Assembly (NCBI GenBank): GCA_947628085.1
Contig: CANQYM010000010.1
Coordinates: 1-47,682 of the forward strand
Direction of reading: 5' to 3'
DNA: 47,682 nucleotides
From: an uncultured Clostridia bacterium
GTDB taxonomy: Bacteria; Bacillota; Clostridia; TANB77; CAG-508
A program made the translations under genes and the position numbers. This document shows positions 1 through 9,140 of the stretch, one piece after another (positions within the stretch are counted from its first letter, which is position 1; the number at the start of each line of letters is the position of its first letter). The notes beneath the pieces were generated by a model, which ran no database searches, was not told the origin of the DNA, and saw nothing but the letters and a program-made list of their open reading frames with translations.

Positions 1-158
1 CGTTATTAACAATATAAGGTACTCAAACTATATATTTTTCAAAAAAGTGTGACATATGATTGACTAACCTACAATAATATAAATGCAAACATTGTACGCA
101 AATCTTGAAAAAAAGGAAAAAATGTTATAAAATATTAAAATATTGGAGGAATAAAAAA
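1..158. other. AT-rich upstream region, no gene seen
   Basis: I see no coding region here. The stretch precedes miaB. A TTGACT at 60-65 resembles a -35 box, but no convincing -10 lies at the right distance, so I do not call a promoter. The ribosome site of miaB (TTGGAGGA, 143-150) closes the region. Confidence 0.5.
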
Positions 159-1520
159 TTGCAAGAAAATTATATAGAATTAGTAAAAAAAATAAATAAC
201 GGAAAATTATTAACATATTCTATTCTTACTTTTGGATGCCAATTAAATGAAAACGATTCTGAAAAGATTGCGGGTATGCTTGAAGAAATGGGATATATAA
301 AAATAGATGACTATAAAAGTGCGGATTTAGTAGTTTTTAATACTTGCTGTGTTAGAGAAAATGCAGAAGAAAAGCTTTTTGGAAAAATTGGTGAAATAAA
401 AAAAATAAAAGAAAATAGAGAAGTTTTACTAGCAATAGGTGGATGTATGATGCAAGAAGAAAAGATGCTTAAAAAAATAAAAACAAGTTATCCATTTGTT
501 AATGTAATTTTTGGTACACATACACTTCAAAATTTGCCTGAAGACATTTATAAAGCAGTTTCAAAAAATCAAAAAGTAAAAGATGTTATAGATATTGATG
601 GAGAAATTTATGAAGATTTACCAATAAAAAGAGAGAGTAATTTTAAAGCTTCTGTTACTATAATGTATGGATGTAATAACTTTTGTTCATATTGCATAGT
701 TCCATATGTAAGAGGAAGAGAAAGAAGCAGAAAACCAGAAAAAATTCTAGAAGAAATTAAAGATTTAGCTAAAAAAGGATATAAAGAAATAACTCTTTTA
801 GGTCAAAATGTAAATTCTTATAAAGGAAATGAAAAAATTAAAAATTTTGCAGATCTTTTAGATGAAGTTTGCAAAATAGGTGGAATTGAAAAAATAGATT
901 TTATATCTCCACATCCAAAAGACTTTACAGATGATGTAATAGATGTAATTGCAAAAAATGAAAAAATATCTAGAATTATTCATTTACCACTTCAATCTGG
1001 AAATACGAAAGTTTTAAAAGAAATGAATAGAAAATATACTAAAGAACAATTTTTAGAGTTAGCACAAAAAATGAAATCAAAAATAGATGGACTAGTATTA
1101 TCTACAGATATAATTGTTGGTTTTCCTGGAGAAACAGATGAAGAATTTGAAGACACATTAGACGTTGTAAGAAAAATTAACTTTGAACAAATTTTTATGT
1201 TTATATATTCAAAAAGAGATGGAACAGTAGCAGCCAAAAGAGAAGATCAAGTTCCAGAAGAAATTAAACATAAAAGATTCGATAAATTAAAAGAGCTTTA
1301 TGAATCTAAAGTAGATGAAAATAACGAAAGATACATAGGTACAATACAAAAAGTGCTAATAGAGGGAGAAAGCAAAAATAATGAAAACACATATACAGCA
1401 AGAACTAATACAAATAAGGTAGTTATATTTGATAAAACTCAAAAACATAATATAGGAGATATAGTAGATTTAAAAATAACAGAATCTCATAAATGGTATT
1501 TAAAAGGAGAAATTTTATAA
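159..1520 (+). CDS. miaB: tRNA-2-methylthio-N6-dimethylallyladenosine synthase MiaB
   Basis: Radical-SAM methylthiotransferase that adds the 2-methylthio group to i6A37 of tRNAs reading UNN codons, using two 4Fe-4S clusters. Counting from the start chosen here (453 aa), the N-terminal cluster cysteines are at about 27 (FGCQLNENDSE), 63 (NTCCVREN) and 96 (IGGC). The radical-SAM CxxxCxxC is at 172/176/179 (YGCNNFCSYCIVPYVRGRERSR region). The last ~60 residues form a TRAM domain. I start at the TTG at 159 because TTGGAGGA (143-150) sits 8 nt upstream. The longer frame from a TTG at 105 adds 18 Lys-rich residues and has no ribosome site. The stop is one base from the next gene, so the two are cotranscribed. 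Confidence 0.95.
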   Translation: MQENYIELVKKINNGKLLTYSILTFGCQLNENDSEKIAGMLEEMGYIKIDDYKSADLVVFNTCCVRENAEEKLFGKIGEIKKIKENREVLLAIGGCMMQEEKMLKKIKTSYPFVNVIFGTHTLQNLPEDIYKAVSKNQKVKDVIDIDGEIYEDLPIKRESNFKASVTIMYGCNNFCSYCIVPYVRGRERSRKPEKILEEIKDLAKKGYKEITLLGQNVNSYKGNEKIKNFADLLDEVCKIGGIEKIDFISPHPKDFTDDVIDVIAKNEKISRIIHLPLQSGNTKVLKEMNRKYTKEQFLELAQKMKSKIDGLVLSTDIIVGFPGETDEEFEDTLDVVRKINFEQIFMFIYSKRDGTVAAKREDQVPEEIKHKRFDKLKELYESKVDENNERYIGTIQKVLIEGESKNNENTYTARTNTNKVVIFDKTQKHNIGDIVDLKITESHKWYLKGEIL

Positions 1521-1521
1521 T

Positions 1522-2601
1522 ATGTTAGAAGAAGAAATTGAAAAACTTTTTACACCTACTGAAATGAGAATTATAGAACTTTATTTAAACGAAAATTGTA
1601 GCATTAGAGAAATTGAAACTCAGGTTCAAGGATATGGAAGAACAAAAATTAATAATGTTTTAAAAAGGTATGCCAAAACTAGTGAAGAAGCAGATAGACA
1701 AATAAAATTAAGAAAATATAATTCAAAGAATCATAGAAATAGTGAATCTTTAGATGATGTAGAAGAGATGGAGCTTTCAGAAGAGCAAGTTGAAGAAGCA
1801 TATAAACTAGTTATCTTAGAGGGACAATCTTTAAGAAGTTTATCTCAAAAATATGGAGTAAATCGTGAAACGATAAGAAGAGCAATTTTAGACTATCTTG
1901 ATGATGAAAATGATGAAAAAGAATTTTTAAATGCATTAGAGCAAAATAGAAATGGAACATCTGGAACACCAAAAAAATCTTTTCTAAAACTTTCAGATGA
2001 GGAAAAGAAAGAAATAATTTTTAAAAAAGTTAATCAAATTAATCTAAACCAAGGAAGAAAAGAATATAATAGAGAATTTTTAGAAAAAGGCTTTGAAAGA
2101 GTATTTAACTATTTTTATAAAGAAAGAAATGAAAAACTTAAAGATGAAGAATCTAAACTTTCTAAAGATGATATCTATGCAATGATGTATGATTTTCCAA
2201 AGATGATAGCAATGAGCTTAAATAATAAAATCAAACCAATAGTTAATGCTCTAGAATATGAGCATTTAGGCCAAGCAAATGCTAGCATAGTATTAAGAGA
2301 AAATCCAGCAGTGATGGGAACAGCACTTTCAAGATTAAATTTACAAATGAAAATTTTAAAAGCTACTGGAACATTAAAATATGTTCTAAGAAAACCAAGA
2401 ATATTAAGAACATCTCCAGAGCTTATGTATGCCTTAATAAAAAGAAATGAAGCTGAAAACAGAGAAAATAGTAGCCAAATAGATCCTTTTATGAGCAAAG
2501 CAAAGCTTTTAGAAAGACATCAAACAACACCAGAGGAAATAATGAAAAAATATGATGTAAGAACTGAATATGAAGATGATGAATATTTTGATGGGAGATA
2601 A
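1522..2601 (+). CDS. HTH protein with mTERF-like C-terminal repeats, function unknown
   Basis: 359 aa, unrecognised. There are two likely helix-turn-helix segments: residues ~8-55 (TEMRIIELYLNENCSIREIE) and ~88-130, which contains QSLRSLSQKYGVNRETIRRA, a classic HTH pattern. A charged linker leads to a helical C-terminal part (~195-315) in which phrases such as FPKMIAMSLNNKIKPIVNAL, LRENPAVMGTALSRLNLQMK and RKPRILRTSPELMYALIK recur. These resemble mTERF repeats (Pro-hydrophobic-x-x-S, helix, next repeat). The gene begins 1 nt after miaB and ends 3 nt before a second protein with the same kind of repeat. A nucleic-acid-binding role is my inference from the HTH and repeats. The mTERF resemblance is by eye only. 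Confidence 0.75.
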   Translation: MLEEEIEKLFTPTEMRIIELYLNENCSIREIETQVQGYGRTKINNVLKRYAKTSEEADRQIKLRKYNSKNHRNSESLDDVEEMELSEEQVEEAYKLVILEGQSLRSLSQKYGVNRETIRRAILDYLDDENDEKEFLNALEQNRNGTSGTPKKSFLKLSDEEKKEIIFKKVNQINLNQGRKEYNREFLEKGFERVFNYFYKERNEKLKDEESKLSKDDIYAMMYDFPKMIAMSLNNKIKPIVNALEYEHLGQANASIVLRENPAVMGTALSRLNLQMKILKATGTLKYVLRKPRILRTSPELMYALIKRNEAENRENSSQIDPFMSKAKLLERHQTTPEEIMKKYDVRTEYEDDEYFDGR

Positions 2602-2604
2602 AAA

Positions 2605-3144
2605 ATGGAAGAAAATGATTATTTAAAAAAGATTGGATTTAGTGATTTTGAAATAGAAAATTTAATGTCACAAATACAAAATCAAATAGATATAAAGGTG
2701 CTACACGAAAAAATAAAATATTTAATTTCAGTTGGATTAGATGCAAGACAAATAAGAATTATATTAGAGGAAAATCCTTTATTTATAACTGAAGATGTAG
2801 AAAATGTTGTAAAAAATATGTGTGTGCTTTTAGAATATATTCCTAAAAGCAGTATACCAGAATGCCTAGAAATTACACCAGAAATTATTACTCTTGATGA
2901 AGGTAATTTAAAGAAAGATATTGAGCTTTTAGAAAAATATGTTAATAAAAATGAATTAAAATTATTACTTATTGATAGAGGCGAAATATTTACTTTTGTG
3001 CCTAAATTTTTGAAAGAAAGAATAGAATACATTAAAAATATAAATAAAAATATAAGCATTTTTGATTTAATCATTAATAATATAGAAATTTTTGAATTAG
3101 AAGAAGATGAAATAGATATTAATGAAATAAAAAATATGCCATAG
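2605..3144 (+). CDS. Small mTERF-like helical repeat protein, function unknown
   Basis: 179 aa, acidic and entirely helical in appearance. Repeat-like units of about 35 residues contain IKYLISVGLDARQIRIILEE followed by NPLFITEDVENVVKNMCVLL. A second unit runs through ECLEITPEIITLDEGNLKKD. The NP-hydrophobic-hydrophobic-T/S step after each helix pair is the feature shared with mTERF repeats and with the C-terminal part of the protein at 1522-2601. The gene is 3 nt downstream of that protein and 41 nt upstream of mutS, so miaB, these two genes and mutS probably form one transcript. There is no signal peptide or membrane segment. The function is unknown. Confidence 0.75.
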   Translation: MEENDYLKKIGFSDFEIENLMSQIQNQIDIKVLHEKIKYLISVGLDARQIRIILEENPLFITEDVENVVKNMCVLLEYIPKSSIPECLEITPEIITLDEGNLKKDIELLEKYVNKNELKLLLIDRGEIFTFVPKFLKERIEYIKNINKNISIFDLIINNIEIFELEEDEIDINEIKNMP

Positions 3145-3185
3145 CAAAATAAAGCAAAAAATAATAATGTAAGGAAGGTAAAAAA

Positions 3186-5792
3186 ATGGCAGAAGAATTT
3201 TCTCCAATGATGCAGAAATATCTTGAAACAAAAGAACAATATAAAGATTGCATGCTTTTTTATAGATTAGGAGACTTTTATGAAATGTTTTTTGATGATG
3301 CAATAGTAGCTTCAAGAGAACTAGAAATAACACTAACATCTAGGGCTTGTGGATTAGAAGAAAAAGCTCCGATGTGTGGAGTACCATATCATGCAGTTGA
3401 TATATATATTTCAAGACTAATATCAAAAGGATATAAAGTTGCAATATGTGAACAATTAGAAGATCCTAAAAAGGCAAAAGGAATTGTAAAAAGAGATGTA
3501 ATTAGAGTTGTAACACCAGGAACTGTTATAGAATCTAATATGCTTGAAGAAAAGAAAAATAATTACATTATGACAATAGTTAAAAAAGGATTATATTATG
3601 GACTTGCAATTTGTGATATTAGTACAGGAGATTTTTATGCAACACAAATTAAATTAGAAGAAAATAATTTTGAAAAGCTATTAGATGAGTATGCTAGATT
3701 TTTGCCAGCAGAAATTGTTGTAAATACTGCAATGGGAAATTCTGAAAAAGAATTAAATATTCTAAAAGATAGAGCAAATACATTTGTTACTGTAAGAGAC
3801 GATAAAAATTTTAGTGAAAGTGATGAACTTATAGTAAATTTATATACAATAATAGATAACTTTGGAAAGCCAAAAGAATCTTTAGAAAACGAAGATTTAG
3901 TTGTTTCTGCAATAAATGGATTACTAAATTATTTTACAGAAACACAAAAAGTTAAATTAGATCACATAAACAAAATTCAAATTTATGAAGTAAAAAAATA
4001 TATGTCTTTAGACATTAATGCAAGAAGAAGTTTAGAACTTACAGAAAGAATGAGAGATAAATCTAAAAAAGGCACATTAATTTGGGTGTTAGATAAAACA
4101 TCTACTTCTATGGGTGGAAGACTTTTAAGACGTTGGATTAATGACCCACTATTAGATATAAAAGAAATAAATGAAAGATTAGAAGCTGTAAAAGAATTTA
4201 AAGATAATATAATGCTTAGAGGAGATGTAGTAGAAACTCTTAAAAAAGTATATGATATTGAAAGATTAGCTGGAAAAATAGCTTATGGAAATGTAAATGC
4301 TAGAGAATTAATATCACTAAAAAATTCATTAAGCAATCTTCCTACTTTAAAAAAAGTATTATCTATGGCTACATCAGATATGCTTAAATCTTTATATGAA
4401 AAATTAGATGTTTTAGAAGATATATATTCTTTAATAGATAGAGCAATTGAAGAAGATCCACCAATTTCTATAAAAGAAGGTGGAATTATAAAAAAAGGAT
4501 TCAATAAAGAAATTGATGAATACAGAGAAGCATCTACTGAAGGAAAGAATTGGATAATATCATTAGAAGCCAAGGAAAAACAAAGAACAGGTATTAAAAA
4601 TTTAAAAGTAGGATATACAAAAGTTTTTGGATATTATATAGAAATAACAAAGTCTTTCTTAAAACAAGTTCCGGATAACTACATTAGAAAACAAACATTA
4701 ACAGGTGGAGAAAGATTTATTACAGAAGAATTAAAAGAAATTGAAGATAAAATATTAGGCTCTGAAGAAAAAGTAATTAACTTAGAATATGAAGAATTTA
4801 CAAAAATAAGAGATGAAATAGCAAGAAACATTGAAAGATTGCAAATGTCTGCAACTGTTGTTTCAAATGTTGATGTTTTATCAAATTTTGCAATAGTAGC
4901 AGAAGACAATAATTATGTTTGTCCAACAATTAATGATGGAGATGTTATAAGCATTAAAAATGGACGTCATCCAGTTATAGAAAAAATGGTTCAAGACGGA
5001 ATTTTTGTTGAAAATGATACATATTTAGATTGCAATGAAAACAGAGTTGCAATTATTACTGGACCTAATATGGCTGGTAAATCTACATATATGAGACAAG
5101 TTGCAATAATTACTTTAATGGCACAAATTGGATGTTTTGTTCCAGCAGAAGAGGCAACAATTGGAATTGTAGATAAAATATTTACAAGAGTTGGTGCATC
5201 AGATGATTTAAGCAGTGGACAAAGTACATTTATGGTTGAAATGAATGAAGTTGCAAACATATTAAAAAATGCTACTCCAAAGAGCTTAGTTGTTTTAGAT
5301 GAAATTGGTAGAGGAACATCTACTTATGATGGACTATCTATTGCTTGGGCAGTTGCAGAACATATAGCAGATAAAGAAAAAATAGGTTGTAAAACTTTAT
5401 TTGCCACACACTATCATGAGCTACTAGGACTAGAAGAAAAAGTAGAGGGAATAAAAAATTATCACGTTGCTGTTAAAGAAAAAGGCGAAGATGTTATTTT
5501 CTTAAGAAAAATACTAGAAGGTGGAACAGATGAAAGCTATGGAATTCATGTTGCAAAACTTGCAGGAGTTCCTAAAAATGTTGTTACTAAAGCAAATAAA
5601 ATTTTACATTCGCTTGAAAAAGGTGGAGTAAAAATCAAAGAAGAAAATAAAAAACAAGTTGAAGGACAATTTGATTTATTTAATTTAAAACTTGCGGATA
5701 TTTCACATGAATTAGATAAAATAAATGTAAATGAACTTACACCAATTGATGCTTTAAACACATTAGTAAAACTAAAAGAAATGTTAAAATAA
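3186..5792 (+). CDS. mutS: DNA mismatch repair protein MutS
   Basis: 868 aa, the normal length for MutS1. It recognises mismatches and small loops and couples ATP binding to MutL recruitment. The N-terminal mismatch-reading F-x-E motif is present (GDFYEMFFDD, residues ~29-38). The C-terminal ABC-type ATPase has Walker A GPNMAGKSTYMRQ (~625-637) and the Walker B and signature region LVVLDEIGRGTSTYDG (~702-717), followed by the ATHYHEL switch. The ribosome site AAGGAAGG precedes the ATG by about 7 nt. mutL is not adjacent. The gene is followed within 12 nt by a strong hairpin (5804-5861) that could end the transcript. Confidence 0.97.
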   Translation: MAEEFSPMMQKYLETKEQYKDCMLFYRLGDFYEMFFDDAIVASRELEITLTSRACGLEEKAPMCGVPYHAVDIYISRLISKGYKVAICEQLEDPKKAKGIVKRDVIRVVTPGTVIESNMLEEKKNNYIMTIVKKGLYYGLAICDISTGDFYATQIKLEENNFEKLLDEYARFLPAEIVVNTAMGNSEKELNILKDRANTFVTVRDDKNFSESDELIVNLYTIIDNFGKPKESLENEDLVVSAINGLLNYFTETQKVKLDHINKIQIYEVKKYMSLDINARRSLELTERMRDKSKKGTLIWVLDKTSTSMGGRLLRRWINDPLLDIKEINERLEAVKEFKDNIMLRGDVVETLKKVYDIERLAGKIAYGNVNARELISLKNSLSNLPTLKKVLSMATSDMLKSLYEKLDVLEDIYSLIDRAIEEDPPISIKEGGIIKKGFNKEIDEYREASTEGKNWIISLEAKEKQRTGIKNLKVGYTKVFGYYIEITKSFLKQVPDNYIRKQTLTGGERFITEELKEIEDKILGSEEKVINLEYEEFTKIRDEIARNIERLQMSATVVSNVDVLSNFAIVAEDNNYVCPTINDGDVISIKNGRHPVIEKMVQDGIFVENDTYLDCNENRVAIITGPNMAGKSTYMRQVAIITLMAQIGCFVPAEEATIGIVDKIFTRVGASDDLSSGQSTFMVEMNEVANILKNATPKSLVVLDEIGRGTSTYDGLSIAWAVAEHIADKEKIGCKTLFATHYHELLGLEEKVEGIKNYHVAVKEKGEDVIFLRKILEGGTDESYGIHVAKLAGVPKNVVTKANKILHSLEKGGVKIKEENKKQVEGQFDLFNLKLADISHELDKINVNELTPIDALNTLVKLKEMLK

Positions 5793-5803
5793 ACAAGCAC
5801 ATA

Positions 5804-5861
5804 AAAAATAGCTTCTTACATAAAATAGATTATAAATTATTTTATGTAAGGAGTTATTTTT
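5804..5861 (+). promoter_or_regulatory. 23-bp hairpin burying the asnB ribosome site
   Basis: Arm 5804-5826 pairs with arm 5839-5861 over all 23 positions, including two G-U wobbles, around a 12-nt loop (AGATTATAAATT). The AAGGAG ribosome site of asnB (5848-5853) lies inside the 3' arm, and the arm ends on the base before the ATG at 5862. The 3' arm ends TTATTTTT, so it could also act as an intrinsic terminator for mutS. Readthrough RNA would have a closed asnB start, whereas a transcript beginning inside the loop would be open. The pairing is seen directly; the regulatory role is inferred. Confidence 0.75.
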
Positions 5862-7709
5862 ATGTGTGGAATTGCAGGTGTTGTAAACTGTAAAAAAGAT
5901 ATATCAAATGATTATTATATTATTAGAAATATGACAAAAACTTTGTTTAGAAGAGGTCCAGATGATGATGGACTATATTTTTCAAAACATGCCAACTTAG
6001 GACATAGAAGATTAAGTATTATAGACTTAGAAAATGGAAAGCAACCAATGAGTTATAGGGTAGATGAAGTTACATACACAATAGTATATAATGGGCAATT
6101 ATATAATGCAGAAGAAATAAGAGAAACTTTAAAAGAAAATGGTTTTAAATTTAAAGGACATTCAGACACAGAAGTTTTATTAAAAGCTTTTGTGTTTTAT
6201 GGGAAAGATGTTTGCAAATATTTAAATGGAATCTTTGGATTTGCTATTTGGAATGATAAAAAAAGTGAAATTTTTATTGCAAGAGATCATTTCGGAATAA
6301 AACCATTATATTACACAATAATAGATGACAATTTTATTTTTGGTTCAGAAGTGAAAGCAATTTTAGAACATCCTCTTGTTAAAACAGTAGTTGATAAAAC
6401 AGGAATAGCAGAGCTTTTTGGAATGGGACCTAGCCATACTCCAGGAATTAGTCCTTTTAAAAATATTAAAGAACTAGAACCAGCACATTTTTTAATTTTT
6501 AATAATGATGGATTAAAAAAAGAAGAATATTGGAAACTAGAAACTAAGGAACATACAGATGATTTAAAAACTACTTGTGAAAAAATAAGATTTTTACTTA
6601 AAGATTCAACAGAAAGACAATTAGTTTCAGATGTACCAATAGGAACGCTTTTATCTGGTGGCTTAGATTCTAGTATAATTTCAAAATATGCTAGTAACTA
6701 TTATAAAGAAAAATATGGAAAAAAATTAGAAACTTTCTCTGTTGATTATGTAGATCAAGATAAAAATTTTATAAAAAATGATTTTCAGCCTAATACAGAC
6801 AATTACTATATTGATTTAATGGTAAATTATTTAGATACAAATCATCACAAAATAATTTTAGATACACCAGAGCTTATAAAAGGATTAGAAGATGCAATGA
6901 TAGCAAGAGATTTTCCAGGAATGGCAGATGTTGACTCATCATATTTGCTATTTTTTAAAGAAGTAAAAAAAGATATAACAGTGGCTCTTTCTGGAGAATG
7001 TTCAGATGAAATTTTTGGAGGATATCCTTGGTATTTTAGAGAAGATGCTTTAAATAGCAATACATTTCCATGGTCTATAGCATTAGATGAAAGACAAAAA
7101 CTATTAAATCCAGATATTTCAAAAGAAATTTCTATAAAAGATTATGTTAAAGAAAAATATGAAAAAGAATTATCTAAAGTGGAATATTTACAAAGTGATA
7201 GTGAAAATAATAAATTGCATAGGAAACTAATTTATTTAACATCCAATTTATTTATGCAAACATTACTCGACAGAACAGATAGAATGTGTATGTATAATGG
7301 ATTTGAAGTTAGAGTTCCATTTTGCGATTATAGAATAGTAGAATATGCATGGAATATACCATGGGAGATGAAAGCATATCAGGGTAGAGAAAAAGGATTA
7401 CTACGATATGCATTAGAAGAACTTCTTCCAGAAGAAATTATATATAGAAAGAAAAGCCCATATCCAAAAACACATAATCCAAATTATTTACAAATAGTAA
7501 AAAATAAATTAAGCAAAATTATGGAAGAAAAAGATGCGCCAATAAATAAATTATTAAATAGAGATTATATTTTAGAAATTATCAAAACAGATGGTAAAGT
7601 TTTTACAAGGCCATGGTTTGGTCAGCTTATGACAGGTCCGCAACTTATGGCATATCTTTGCCAGGTAAATATGTGGCTTGAAAGATATGAGCCTAAAATT
7701 GAGATATAA
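5862..7709 (+). CDS. asnB: Asparagine synthase (glutamine-hydrolysing)
   Basis: 615 aa, full length. It makes asparagine from aspartate, glutamine and ATP. Cys2 (MCGIAGVV) is the nucleophile of the N-terminal Ntn glutaminase domain, with RRGPDDDG (~30-37) and YNGQLYN (~76-82) as glutamine-binding loops. The synthetase half has the PP-loop SGGLDSS (~265-271), SGECSDEIFGGYPWYF (~378-393) and DRTDRMCMYNGFEVRVPFCD. The C-terminal part is clearly complete. The ATG follows directly on the strong hairpin described at 5804-5861, so translation is probably controlled. No other amino-acid genes adjoin it. Confidence 0.95.
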   Translation: MCGIAGVVNCKKDISNDYYIIRNMTKTLFRRGPDDDGLYFSKHANLGHRRLSIIDLENGKQPMSYRVDEVTYTIVYNGQLYNAEEIRETLKENGFKFKGHSDTEVLLKAFVFYGKDVCKYLNGIFGFAIWNDKKSEIFIARDHFGIKPLYYTIIDDNFIFGSEVKAILEHPLVKTVVDKTGIAELFGMGPSHTPGISPFKNIKELEPAHFLIFNNDGLKKEEYWKLETKEHTDDLKTTCEKIRFLLKDSTERQLVSDVPIGTLLSGGLDSSIISKYASNYYKEKYGKKLETFSVDYVDQDKNFIKNDFQPNTDNYYIDLMVNYLDTNHHKIILDTPELIKGLEDAMIARDFPGMADVDSSYLLFFKEVKKDITVALSGECSDEIFGGYPWYFREDALNSNTFPWSIALDERQKLLNPDISKEISIKDYVKEKYEKELSKVEYLQSDSENNKLHRKLIYLTSNLFMQTLLDRTDRMCMYNGFEVRVPFCDYRIVEYAWNIPWEMKAYQGREKGLLRYALEELLPEEIIYRKKSPYPKTHNPNYLQIVKNKLSKIMEEKDAPINKLLNRDYILEIIKTDGKVFTRPWFGQLMTGPQLMAYLCQVNMWLERYEPKIEI

Positions 7710-7755
7710 TTTTTTAAAATTTATTGTTTAAAAAATTATATTAATTAATAAGTTT

Positions 7756-7891
7756 GTTTCTCTTAATGTATTATATTTCTTTTTAAAATGACGCGCAGCG
7801 ACCAACTGGAGCGAAGCGAAAGGCGATTGGAGCAATCTTTGATTGCGACAGTAAGTCATTTATAAAAGAAATATAATACGTTAAGAGAAAC
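7756..7891. repeat. 136-bp inverted-repeat element with GC-rich core, copy 1
   Basis: The left arm 7756-7792 and right arm 7855-7891 are 37-bp inverted repeats with three mismatches. They enclose a 62-bp core far richer in G+C than its surroundings. The core holds small foldable units such as GCAATC-TTT-GATTGC. The element looks like a non-autonomous mobile element (MITE-like) or a structured RNA. I see no clear target-site duplication and no open frame. A partial copy follows 125 bp downstream. Confidence 0.7.
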
Positions 7892-7917
7892 TCTACTTAA
7901 AACTATATTAGAAAAGT

Positions 7918-8014
7918 GCGCAGCGACCAACTGGAGCGAAGCGAAAGGCGATTGGAGCAATCTTTGATTGCGACAGCAAGTCATTTATAAAAGATATATA
8001 ATACATTAAGAGAA
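7918..8014. repeat. Partial second copy of the GC-rich repeat
   Basis: 97 bp that repeat 7793-7889 at a spacing of exactly 125 bp with three substitutions. The core is identical apart from one T/C difference near its end, and the right arm carries the other two. The left inverted arm is missing here, so this copy cannot form the long stem alone, although its right arm could pair with the left arm of copy 1. The rest of 7710-8146 is plain AT-rich sequence holding only these copies and a promoter. Confidence 0.75.
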
Positions 8015-8088
8015 TAAATTAATAAATAAATTATGCAAAATGTATTTTTTTCTTTAAAAAAATAATATCTAATAAAACATATAAACCG

Positions 8089-8117
8089 TTGAAAAATAAG
8101 CAAAAATGTAATATAAT
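8089..8117 (+). promoter_or_regulatory. Promoter for the HipA-like gene
   Basis: TTGAAA (8089-8094), a 17-nt spacer and TATAAT (8112-8117). Predicted transcription starts near 8124, about 20 nt before the ATG at 8147 and just ahead of its TTGGAGGA ribosome site. Confidence 0.75.
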
Positions 8118-8146
8118 ATAGCTCCAAAAGTATTATTGGAGGATGT

Positions 8147-9097
8147 ATGAAATATTTAGGAAGAGATATCGATTTATCAAAATATAGATGGCATGATGAA
8201 TTTAGAAAAGGAATAGACGAATATAGAGCAATATCTCCTGAAAATGATGATATTAGTAATAACCATAATAGATTTTTCTTAAAAAGAACGATTTGGACAG
8301 AAGATACGCATATTGGAGAATTTTTAGGATATCTAATAGCTAAAAAGAATGGACTTAAAGTTTGCGATGCGGAGCTTTATGAAGGAAAATCTGAGTCTCA
8401 AAACCAAAGTCCGATTTATGGTGTAATAAGTTATGTAAGTATGAGTAAAGATGAAGAAATTTTATCATCAGAATTATTAATGACTAAATATATGAAAATG
8501 AAAGAACCACTTATTAGATTAAGAGGTTCAATAGATCCAGACTCAGTTTTTGAAGCAGTTTTTGCTCTTATGAATAAAGCAAAGAGACCATATCAAGAAT
8601 TTTTAGATTTTAAACAAGATTTTATTAATATGGCAGTTTGGGATATTAAAAATTTAAATACAGATAGAAGAATGGAAAACTGGTATTTAAGAAGAAATAG
8701 AAGAACAGGAAAAATAGATTTATATCCAATGTTTGATAATGAAATGATATTAGGATTTGATGATAGAGTTGGAGAAAGAGAATTTTCAGAAGATGAACTA
8801 GTTAAAGCAGATAGAGCAAGAAAATCTTCAATATTATCACCAGAAGATTTGCACAAAGATAAATATGGTTCAGATTATGAAACAGTTATGAATTTCTTAT
8901 TATCAAAATATCCTGTTCAAACAAAAAGAGCATTAGAAGCTGTTTATAATTTTACAGAAAAAGATTTAACAGAAACTTTAGATAGCATTGAAGGCATAGA
9001 TGATATAAGAAAAATAAAAGTTATGCAACTATTCAAAAAAAGAGAAAAAGAAATAGACAGAATATATGCAAAAAGCCAGGAAAAACAAAGAGAATAA
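8147..9097 (+). CDS. HipA-like kinase-fold protein
   Basis: 316 aa. The segment NLNTDRRMENWYLRRN (~165-180) followed by KIDLYPMFDNEMILGF (~184-199) matches the HipA/PI3K-like layout of a D-x-x-x-x-N catalytic loop, then a metal-binding D in P-x-x-D-N. The earlier HIGEFLGYLIAKKNGLKV (~57-74) resembles the helix of HipA-like proteins that carries the conserved acidic residue. There is no HipB-type antitoxin next to it, and the HipA N-subdomain is not evident. The gene has its own promoter, ribosome site GGAGGA (8137-8142) and a downstream terminator, so it is a single-gene unit. HipA kinases phosphorylate protein targets; no substrate can be named here. The family call is by motif only. Confidence 0.65.
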   Translation: MKYLGRDIDLSKYRWHDEFRKGIDEYRAISPENDDISNNHNRFFLKRTIWTEDTHIGEFLGYLIAKKNGLKVCDAELYEGKSESQNQSPIYGVISYVSMSKDEEILSSELLMTKYMKMKEPLIRLRGSIDPDSVFEAVFALMNKAKRPYQEFLDFKQDFINMAVWDIKNLNTDRRMENWYLRRNRRTGKIDLYPMFDNEMILGFDDRVGEREFSEDELVKADRARKSSILSPEDLHKDKYGSDYETVMNFLLSKYPVQTKRALEAVYNFTEKDLTETLDSIEGIDDIRKIKVMQLFKKREKEIDRIYAKSQEKQRE

Positions 9098-9106
9098 AAA
9101 GAAGAT

Positions 9107-9140
9107 AAAGCCACAAAAAGTATTGATTTTTTGAGGCTTT
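9107..9140 (+). terminator. Terminator after the HipA-like gene
   Basis: AAAGCCACAAAAA (9107-9119) pairs with TTTTTGAGGCTTT (9128-9140) with one internal A-A mismatch. It ends in a short T run and stands between two genes. Confidence 0.55.
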
